Source: Dimargaris cristalligena (lineage: Eukaryota > Kickxellomycota > Dimargaritomycetes > Dimargaritales > Dimargaritaceae). Taken from it: 16,622 bases of DNA. Within the stretch, counting starts at the first letter, position 1; the number at the start of each line of letters is the position of its first letter. Made by a program: the position numbers and the translations under genes. The stretch covers positions 1 to 16,622 of the forward strand of contig JANBQC010000608.1 of the NCBI GenBank assembly GCA_027576995.1, read 5' to 3'. The notes under the pieces are model-generated. The model saw only the letters and a list, made by a program, of their open reading frames with translations. It had not been told where the DNA came from and did no database searches. Positions 10,183 through 16,622 of the stretch are shown here, piece after piece.

Positions 10183-11196
10183 ATTATAAGTGCTTGGTAG
10201 TTCCGTCTCGGATCGTTTCCTATACATTATCGATCCTTATTCCTAAATAATTGTTTGTTTGTGTTTGTTTTTTTAGCTTTTGTGTTTTGCCGTGGCTTCC
10301 CTGGTAATTTATCTTTTGGTCCAGTCACTAATATCAATCATGTTGGTTTCTTTTTAATCTTAATCTGAATGTTGTTAACATGTTTGTAGTTCCATGTTTA
10401 TGCATCTGTATCTTTTACCAGTATATACATGAAACCTCATAATATTATACATATAGAGATATATATGTTTACAAGTGCCGTTTTATATAGCCTGTTATTA
10501 CCATCCCGGCCGGATAGGCATTTCCGCTGAAATTATCTTATAGAGCGTTTGCTCTACGGAAGGGGTTCCCCTCACTCGTATATTTTTTATTATTACACCA
10601 TTAGGTTATTTTTGATGACTCTACTATTCCCGCTTTCATATATCCAATATCCACCCATTACACCCACTCCACTACTACTGATCTTCATACCCCCTATTAG
10701 TTCTAATAGGAATATCTTTTTTAATATAGTTTGCTTTGTTTCGTTTTGGCCCTTTTTTTTGGATCATTTTGCTGAGTTTTTGATAGGTTTGCCTTTATTT
10801 TTTGTGTTTTCGTTTTTTAAGTGTAAAGTCTGCTTATGTATATACATATTTCATTTTCAAATACCTGTTTACCTCTAGTATAGTAGTTGCAGCCGTGCTT
10901 TTATACTAGTGATAACATACACAGCTTATTTATCGTTTATTGGATAAGACGAAAACGGCTTGTTCAAACTTTTAAAAGTGCATTGTGCAGGGTTTTATCC
11001 TTTAGTATCACTCGTGAAGTCCTGGGACATTAGTAGATTAGTGAATATAGAATCTCATTTTATGAGGGGGGGATGTTCTATTTAGCTGCCAAACAATCGA
11101 AGCCAAGACGTATTTGGGGGGATAGTATTAATTTTGTGCCTAGCTACTAGAAATAGAGAGGTGCGTAGAACTTGAGGGGAAGGAGGTGGATTCAGT
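10183..11196. other. Convergent 3' intergenic region with hairpins
   Basis: This T-rich region separates the 3' ends of RasGAP (plus) and Hikeshi (minus). No exact AATAAA was found near the RasGAP stop; CTAAATAAT near 10242 is the nearest approximation. A perfect 6-bp stem TAGAGC/GCTCTA with a GTTT loop lies at 10541-10556, followed by AGGGG-TT-CCCCT at 10561-10572. The open plus frame at 10549-10878 starts with TTG, is driven by T-rich composition and is not called a gene. Confidence 0.45.
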
Positions 11197-12385
11197 TTAC
11201 GAAGACCGATTTAGAAAATCTGGATTATATTTTAGTTTACGATCCAAATTACGGTACCATTCCTCGAACGCTTTCAAAGGAATTGATTGACCATTCCCTC
11301 GACTTGGCTGACTCCCCCCAGGTGAAAATAATGATGTCGATAATGGTGATGGTGCTAAGGGTGATACTAATGATGATGATGATGATGATTTTGGTGGTAA
11401 TGAATGATTCAAACCGAAAGGGGGGTTATTGGACCCAACCGATGTGGAAGGGCCGGGTTCGGAGGCGACGAAGGAAGTCACGAAATTATATAAGTTTTCC
11501 ATCACTTTCTTCACTACCGTGGCAGTCGTCACTTTCCCCGGGGGTGGTGGTTGATGCCAAGCCACCACGGCGTTGGTAGAGGAGGCTGAAGCTGCGGGAG
11601 GGTGGATTTGGGCGTACTGGGCTTCTACGGACGACTGGGGTTCGATAGAAATACCCAGAATGGCGGGGACAGAGGTCGGGGCCGTTGGGCTCGAGGTGGA
11701 ATGGGTTGTATCGTTCGTCATCATCATTGAGTCGTCCGCTGGGGCAGGGTGGCCTCCGTTGGTACTATTGGAGCTGTGGTTGCGAACGCGGAACACTGCG
11801 CTTGGTTTTTGGTTGGATAGCCTATACGCGGGTATATTGGTAGGTGGATATTTTTATAAATTTCTGGTGATTAACAAAAGTCGATAATGGGTCAGAATGG
11901 ATTTAGAAAGGTATTTTTCTATATCTCTCTCTCGGGTAGATAATAAAGGGATGTATATATGAACTTACATGCCCAGCATCTGCCATGGCTGACTTCCGCC
12001 GCCGGGCCATTGGAAATGTACAGTAGCGGCGAAGCCAGTCTCGAACGGAATGGTGCCCAGTAAAAACACGACAATGTGATTAACGGTGGCCGGGTCAGCT
12101 AATTCAAACACGTATTTGTTAACGTCTACTTGTTGGAGATTGGTTTGGACCTACGGTATCAAGACCAATGGTTGGTTAACGAGGTATATATATATACTGT
12201 ATACGACGGTGTTAGTGGGGGGAGGGGTGCAAGTAACCGAGCCTTCCACAGTGGACGACAATGGCTTTCACAATTAACCTATATAGAAGTGGGTGGTCAA
12301 GGGGGGGTGGAGAGATTTAGGTAGACCTATCAGGCCAGTTGGATGGCGAACTTACCAAACGGCCGGCAACGATGCAGCCGAACAT
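11197..12385 (-). CDS. OPI10: Hikeshi/OPI10 family protein, three exons
   Basis: Hikeshi is the carrier that imports Hsp70 into the nucleus under heat stress; the yeast homologue is OPI10. Exons on the minus strand are 12385-12356, 12150-11969 and 11821-11197. Introns are 205 nt (GTAAGT, phase 0) and 147 nt (GTAAGT, phase 2), giving 278 residues and a TAA stop. Exon 1 codes only MFGCIVAGRL, the family's N-terminus. Exon 2 holds the beta-rich domain with HIVVFLLGTIPF at 35-46 and a WQMLG element. Exon 3 begins LSNQKPSAVFRVR, then ISIEP at 128-132, NLYNFVTSF at 180-188 and the C-terminal helix AFEEWYRNLDRKLKYNPDFL at 255-274. Animal Hikeshi is about 197 residues. The excess here is two disordered stretches: 87-123 (Ser/Thr/Pro) and 190-249 (Ser/Pro, containing a run of six Ser). 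No intron consensus explains these, so they look like real linkers. Confidence 0.95.
11372..11389. repeat. (GAT)6 repeat coding for poly-Ser in Hikeshi
   Basis: Six perfect GAT units on the plus strand are read on the minus strand as TCA codons. They produce the Ser run in the linker before the Hikeshi C-terminal helix. The tract is probably length-variable between strains. Confidence 0.85.
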
Positions 12386-13311
12386 GATATTAGCTAGAAT
12401 GCGAATACAGCGAAGGGGGAACGCTGAAGTAGGTGGTCGTTGTACGCGCGAGGGATTCGACCCGTCAAGAGTCTAGAATTGAATATACAGCAACTGCGGG
12501 GCCTATAAAATACCCAGGGAGTAGTTTTTCAGTCAAATAGGGCAACCGAATAAGCCAATGCCAAATAAGAAGGAGAAAGGAGTAGTAGTGTGGAATTCTA
12601 CTAGGTAGAGCTTGTCAATGAATGAACGGAAGAGAGAGTGGAGTGGAGTGGAATGGAATGGGGAAATACGTAGCAGGGCTCACTACTTGTGCGCCTGTAT
12701 TGAAGAGGAGGGAAAAGAGGGCACGCCAGATGCTATGTGGTGTGGAGTGGAGTAAAGTACGGGGCGGGTTGGATGTTCTAGTAAGTTCGATGTGGAACAA
12801 GGTGGGATTGTGGGCGGATTCTTTCGCACATACTGTTTTACTAGCACACATTTTCCCATACATCATATATAGTAGTCACACTGGTAGATATATATGTATA
12901 CTCTTTACTACTCTTACTAATATCCTTGTTGACTCTTCGCCAAACTATACCGATTACTCGATACTACTTTCCCGTCTAGCTTGCTATGATCTTTTCTAGA
13001 CCGGATTACAGGTCAGGTCTTATAAGGTCTACCACACCCAAGGATCAATTTCACCAAATGTGGGCCAAACAGACGAAATGTAATGAAACCCCGAAAATCC
13101 ACTGAAAAACCATCAATATATGGACATGCCCCTTACATTGTTAAATACAAATGAAGGGATGGAAATCTCGGTGGCCTCAACGGGCAATGACTCCCCCCTG
13201 GCTCAGGAAGGCCTGGAGGGGGATCCCTTTACTAAAAATTAAAAGGACCTATTCTACTTGTTAAGCACCAAGTAGATTAAAGACCATCTAGTAGGAATGG
13301 TGTGGTATTCC
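12386..13311. other. Intergenic region between Hikeshi and glutaredoxin
   Basis: This would include the Hikeshi promoter and leader. CTATAAAATA at 12502-12511 reads as a TATA box in the plus direction and lies about 120 bases upstream of the Hikeshi start. Imperfect GGAGT/GGAAT pentamers occur at 12632-12662 and again near 12740-12755. An 8-bp inverted repeat TCTACTTG/CAAGTAGA with an 8-base loop is at 13253-13276, and a looser C/G-rich inverted repeat is near 13192-13223. Opposing frames at 12622-12999 (plus) and 12615-12866 (minus) are open but show no domain and are not called. Confidence 0.4.
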
Positions 13312-13784
13312 TATAAATAAGGCCGAGTAAGTATGCCATCTATTAGTCCACCACTATCTATCGATTAATAATCTCTCCGCCAAAGCCTCGCTACGTCATC
13401 ACACTCGGCGGCACAAGGAGGATGGCTGATGATCGAACTTGCCCATGCCGCCGCCGCAGCAGGCATTTATCCTCCTCCCATTACCAATCAAGTACGCTCC
13501 CCTTAATAATCCACCCCCTCTTAATACCTCCCACTCTAACCGATCTGATAAACCAATATAACGAATTCGGCTGATGTCCCACCCCTCTCCTCTTTCACCT
13601 GAAAAATTAAGCTATTTAGCCAGCCTGGTATCCTCTCCTCTTTGTTTTGTACCCTTCATTATTCTCTCCCATTTTTTATAATATCTGCTACTACATTTTT
13701 TTATTCCTGGTCCCCTGCATTGCCGTACCCCTCTCACCCCTCATTTCTTTTTACCCCACCCAATACTTAACCAATCAACCAGTC
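13312..13784 (+). promoter_or_regulatory. Glutaredoxin promoter and possible leader exon
   Basis: TATAAATA at 13312-13319 is followed by a pyrimidine-rich stretch up to the glutaredoxin start at 13785. An ATG at 13422 in GGAGGATGG opens 23 codons. If spliced from a GTACGC donor at 13492 to the ATCAACCAG acceptor ending at 13782, they join the glutaredoxin frame in phase. That would add a short Arg/Cys/Ser-rich N-terminus. The acceptor has a CTTAAC branch-like site 15 bases upstream, but the donor is weak. It may equally be an ordinary unspliced promoter. Confidence 0.35.
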
Positions 13785-14108
13785 ATGTCGCGTGTCGCCT
13801 TGGAAAAGGTGAATCAGCTCATCGCCGCCAACCAGGTCATGGTTTTCTCCAAGTCCTACTGCCCCTACTGCAAACGCGCCAAAGACGCTCTGAAACAAGT
13901 GCGCGCCCATTTCCAAGTCGTGGAGCTGGACCAGGTCCCCGACGGCCAGGACATGCAGGACGCCCTCCTGGCGAAAACGAAGCAGCGCACCGTGCCCAAT
14001 ATCTTCGTTGAACAGAAGCATCTCGGGGGCTGTGACGATCTGCTTGCCGCCATCGCTAGCAACGAGCTGCAGAACATCATCGACCCCTCGCGTAAGGGAC
14101 GTCGGTAA
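13785..14108 (+). CDS. Dithiol glutaredoxin (CPYC class)
   Basis: A small thiol oxidoreductase that uses glutathione to reduce protein disulfides and mixed disulfides with glutathione, probably in the cytosol. The 107-residue product is the usual length for this class. The active site Cys26-Pro-Tyr-Cys29 follows a short beta strand (VMVFSKSY). TVP at 69-71 supplies the cis-proline, and GGCDD at 81-85 is the glutathione-binding end of the fold. The ATG at 13785 is chosen because it places the active site at the usual distance. The frame extends upstream with hydrophobic residues but has no earlier ATG and lies in pyrimidine-rich leader sequence. The basic tail SRKGRR is slightly unusual. The TAA stop lies within CGGTAAGC, a good splice-donor sequence. 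It is transcribed divergently from Hikeshi. The CPYC site excludes the monothiol (CGFS) class. Confidence 0.95.
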   Translation: MSRVALEKVNQLIAANQVMVFSKSYCPYCKRAKDALKQVRAHFQVVELDQVPDGQDMQDALLAKTKQRTVPNIFVEQKHLGGCDDLLAAIASNELQNIIDPSRKGRR

Positions 14109-14767
14109 GCAGCGGCCCACCCTACACCTGGTACAGAGTGGAAGGGTGTGTGTGCGTGGGCTATCCCCGCTTCTTTCTATCCCTCCGGGAAGACGCCATC
14201 GAGACCTGTGTGTGACCTCCTCCCCCGCCCCGCCCCAGCCATCTTAATACCACCCCCCTCCTTTACTTCTCAATCCCTATACCCCCCATGCCGAGTTTAA
14301 TGCACCCTTCCTGATGATTTATGTGAGCGCAATGGCATCATAATATTGACGGGTTGACTGAGGTATGCTGCCTTGGAGGCGGGATAGCTATGTCCCACCG
14401 GATTTTTCGAATTACTCTTCCACCTGCTTCCTTTCTGTTTAGCACCTGAAATATGTTTATACTTGATATTTCCGACCCCTAAGTTTTGATGTCAATAAAC
14501 AATGTTAATGTTATTCAACCAGAGTTGTCCGAGGAGCTATTAGGTCTTTTAATACATCTATTTCTTAACAGGTATCCCCAATGTCTAGGAGCTTGTCAAT
14601 ATAGATAGGATGGCGAGACGACCTAGGAGAGGGTGTTAAGAAATGGTAATTTAATACAGGGTGGACACACTCATGATCCCAGTTACTACACCACTCTAGC
14701 TCCTAAACATATCGAATAAAATATACATTTGGTTCATATTTACCAAGTAGATTCACTACTATTCCAG
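14109..14767. other. Glutaredoxin 3' region and AT-rich spacer
   Basis: AATAAA at 14494-14499 is a plausible poly(A) signal for glutaredoxin, about 390 bases after its stop. A textbook-looking intron frame occurs at 14363-14442 (GTATGC ... TTTCTGTTTAG), and a further acceptor TTCTTAACAG ends at 14571. These may belong to unidentified 5' exons of the gene at 14768-15532, but I could not link them in a single open frame. Confidence 0.35.
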
Positions 14768-15532
14768 ATCAACTTTGTCTGGTTATACCAAGAATCTATG
14801 GTAGGTACTTTCTTCCATCCGAATTGACGAATGTCCCCAGACAGAGTCCATTAATGGCAACAAAGGCCCAAGTACCCCGGTGTGTACATTTGCAATTGAA
14901 ACAGCTATGGGGGCACCACTTAATCCCGGATTATCCTATTTGGGCATTCACTCATGGAGGTGCGCCATTAATGGATACTTGTACGATTCTCCTCATCCCG
15001 ATACTATACTCGCATACTGCTGAATGTAAATATTTCAACATCCTAATCTGTGCGTCTCAACCCCCCCCCCTCCTCACCTTAGAAATCAAGAACCGAAGTG
15101 GCATCGTTTGGTCAAGTTCGAAACCTGCATCTCGTATGGTGGCGACACCCCCATCATCCACCGTACTTGGCCTTTAAGTCCCTGTTGGTAACCCACGCTA
15201 TATATCCCTAAATAGCAACAACCCCCACTTTCATTTGAACAGGTGCTTTGAGTTTATCATAATGTGCTATCACTTCCATCATCAGCCTGGTCTGCGATTA
15301 TTCGCTTTAAGTGTCCAGCCCCTTGGGCAATATCCCCGCATCTGATACATCATCAAGTTATTTTACGGGCTGGAGACTGATTTATGAAAAGGTGCCTCAA
15401 GACAGCGAAGGGTTTGCATCCAGAGGGGTTGGTGGACAAAATGTAATGATTTCCCAATTCAACTTATTTGTTTCTACTAATGTTGATTGGACCATACGAA
15501 CCGAGACACTGTTTGGACATAAACCTTGTTAA
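14768..15532 (+). CDS. Probable multi-exon gene, unknown function, 5' end missing
   Basis: Phase-consistent blocks joined by GT-AG introns suggest a real gene. Blocks: about 14768-14800 (INFVWLYQESM), 14841-14980 (includes PVCTFAIETAMGAPLNPG), 15083-15187 (NQEPKWHRLVKFETCISYGG) and 15319-15532, ending in TAA. Introns would be 40 nt (GTAGGT), 102 nt (GTACGA) and 131 nt (GTAACC). Two junctions have competitors. A GTAAAT donor at 15026 also fits the phase but includes a TGA at 15021. An acceptor at 15242 also fits but leads to a TGA at 15343. The alternatives listed first leave no stop. Trp, Cys, Gly and Pro are frequent, suggesting a folded, possibly extracellular protein. No start codon, signal peptide or known domain was found, and the first intron is unusually short. 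A pseudogene remains possible. An overlapping frame at 14824-15177 is open but begins with TTG and looks less protein-like. Confidence 0.4.
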
Positions 15533-15654
15533 ATTACAGCAACTAGCATTAGGGCTTTATTGGTTGAATCTATATCCTCCATTAAACCCAGTAGAGGGGG
15601 GCATCCCCTAGTTCATGAAAAAAATATTACAGTGTCAGTATTTATTTAAGAGGG

Positions 15655-15660
15655 TTTATT
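15655..15660 (-). terminator. Poly(A) signal of the zinc-finger gene
   Basis: TTTATT on the plus strand reads AATAAA on the minus strand, 28 bases beyond the zinc-finger stop at 15688. A second copy lies at 15641-15646. Confidence 0.5.
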
Positions 15661-15687
15661 GATATAGTGCCAATTAGTGACAGAGTA

Positions 15688-16464
15688 TTATGGATGGTAT
15701 TTTTTCTTGTGGACCTTAAGACTATCTTTGCGACCTAATACACTTTCACATAAGTTACAGGGATAGTGAATCTTACCTGAGTGATTTTTCAAATGTTCTT
15801 CATAACGGAATTTCCCAGCAAATTTCCGATTACACCTACCACACATATATGGTTTCTGGATACCATGCCATTTATAGTAGAGAGTCCAGTCTTTAATGTA
15901 AAGAAATATATCACCAAATAACTCACAGACATAAGCATTTTTTTTTTGGTGTGTGTTCTGAAATGACCACTGAGGAGCCATTTCTCAAATTTATTATGCC
16001 TGATGGGGTTTTGCTTCCTAAAATCCCTCACTTGTTGATAGTATGGGCTTCCCTTTTCCCTCCACAGGCTAGGGTTGTCGGGATCCCAAAGGTTTCCCAA
16101 TATGTGGTCAAAGAGTGCTGGACCAGGGAAGACACTCTCACCATTATTATTAGCACTGTTAGCATCACTACCCTTATGACTTGATTGGGAACCACTATCC
16201 ACCAGTGAGGGAATGGGCTTGTCTGACAGGTGGTGCTTTGGTGGTATAAACTGGGGAGTGGGGATTAACTGGCCCAAATCCTTGGCTATGTGAATGTCCT
16301 TGAGGGACTAACTGTTTTCAAAGCTTTTAATTCTCTGAGACAGCTGGAAAGGATCAAGTTCACCCAAGCTGGGGGTTCCATAGTCCTGCACAGAGCCATG
16401 GCTAAGGGTAGCAGTAACTAGAGTAAGTAAACCAGTTAAGCTTAGTGTAGTGAACTTACCACAT
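15688..16464 (-). pseudogene. C2H2 zinc-finger gene with a nonsense codon and a frameshift
   Basis: Probable DNA-binding protein. On the minus strand a 5-nt first exon ATGTG (16464-16460) is spliced over a 58-nt intron (GTAAGT ... CCCTTAG) to 16401, and the frame continues to the fingers. Two lesions break it: an in-frame TAG at 16310-16308, where CAG would fit, and a one-base frame change at ten A residues (15947-15938). The downstream frame carries two regular fingers, C-x2-C-x12-H-x3-H (CGRC ... HLKNH) and C-x2-C-x12-H-x4-H (CNLC ... HKKKYH), ending in TAA. Before them are half-fingers lacking Cys (GHFRTHTKK, then a single YVC), so the upstream fingers look degenerate. The N-terminal 150 residues are Ser/Pro/Asn-rich. 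No alternative intron with a good donor removes the TAG. Sequencing error at the homopolymer, A-run slippage or stop readthrough are alternatives to decay. Confidence 0.7.
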
Positions 16465-16622
16465 TTTTACCTACTTTTATTTTTTATCTATTTTTTGCAC
16501 TTATCCGAAGTACACCCCTGACGAGTGAATGAGCCCCTGCCCCTACCCCTGATGAGTATAGTCATTTTTCCTCCATTTTCATTAGTATAGTATTTCTTCT
16601 ATTAGTATATTATATACCCTTG
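16465..16622 (-). promoter_or_regulatory. Upstream region of the zinc-finger gene
   Basis: Read on the minus strand, this AT-rich stretch holds a TATATAATATA element near 16605-16616 and A-rich sequence immediately before the start at 16464 (context GTAAAAATGTG). A degenerate 21-base repeat of CCCCTGA(C/T)GAGT occurs at 16515-16525 and 16546-16556. Confidence 0.3.

Noticed and set aside
10549..10878. Plus-strand frame for a hydrophobic 109-residue protein
   Set aside because: It starts with TTG, lies in T-rich sequence that yields Phe/Leu/Ile by composition, and shows no domain.
11573..11887. Plus-strand frame of 104 residues opposite Hikeshi
   Set aside because: It overlaps Hikeshi exon 3 and intron 2 in antisense and has no independent support.
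12440..12480. T-arm-like GGGTCGAATCCC sequence on the minus strand, suggesting a tRNA
   Set aside because: No matching acceptor stem, D-arm or anticodon arm could be built around it, and it lies in the Hikeshi upstream region.
12622..12999. Plus-strand frame of 125 residues after a TATA-like element
   Set aside because: The first part is a GGAGT pentamer repeat, the antisense frame is equally open, and no motif is visible.
13647..13784. Hydrophobic N-terminal extension of glutaredoxin that could be a membrane anchor
   Set aside because: It has no ATG start; the hydrophobic residues come from a T/C-rich leader.

Overview
The window reads as nuclear DNA of a fungus. The best evidence is a CDP-diacylglycerol-dependent phosphatidylserine synthase (animals make this lipid by base exchange instead), a Gap1/Sar1-type RasGAP, and genes cut by short GT-AG introns with CTAAY-like branch sites. 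The lineage within Fungi cannot be fixed by eye. The introns, Ser-rich linkers and long intergenic stretches would suit an early-diverging lineage, but that is only a guess.

Layout. 1-3700 is AT-rich. It holds a weakly supported two-exon gene of unknown function (1061-1546) and a small gene for a secreted Ser/Gly/Tyr-rich protein (2234-2608) with a TATA box and a cluster of inverted CCAAT boxes. The central, more GC-rich block holds four housekeeping genes: phosphatidylserine synthase (minus, 3720-4481), RasGAP (plus, 7390-10182, one intron), Hikeshi/OPI10 (minus, 11197-12385, three exons including a 10-codon first exon) and a dithiol glutaredoxin (plus, 13785-14108). From about 14500 the sequence is AT-rich again. 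It holds a probable multi-exon gene of unknown function (about 14768-15532, 5' end unresolved) and a C2H2 zinc-finger gene on the minus strand (15688-16464). The zinc-finger gene has a 5-nt first exon, an in-frame TAG and a frame break at a run of ten A residues.

The housekeeping genes serve unrelated processes: ER lipid synthesis, Ras signalling, Hsp70 nuclear import and thiol redox. They are not an operon-like unit. PSS and RasGAP are divergent across 2.9 kb, RasGAP and Hikeshi converge, and Hikeshi and glutaredoxin are divergent. I found no CRISPR array, phage, rRNA, convincing tRNA or intact transposon. The stretch 5424-7330 has several broken coding-like blocks on its purine-rich minus strand, but composition alone could produce these. 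The items most worth a second look are the lesioned zinc-finger gene, the unresolved 14.7-15.5 kb gene, the hidden exons of Hikeshi and zinc finger, and the fact that every gene modelled here ends in TAA.
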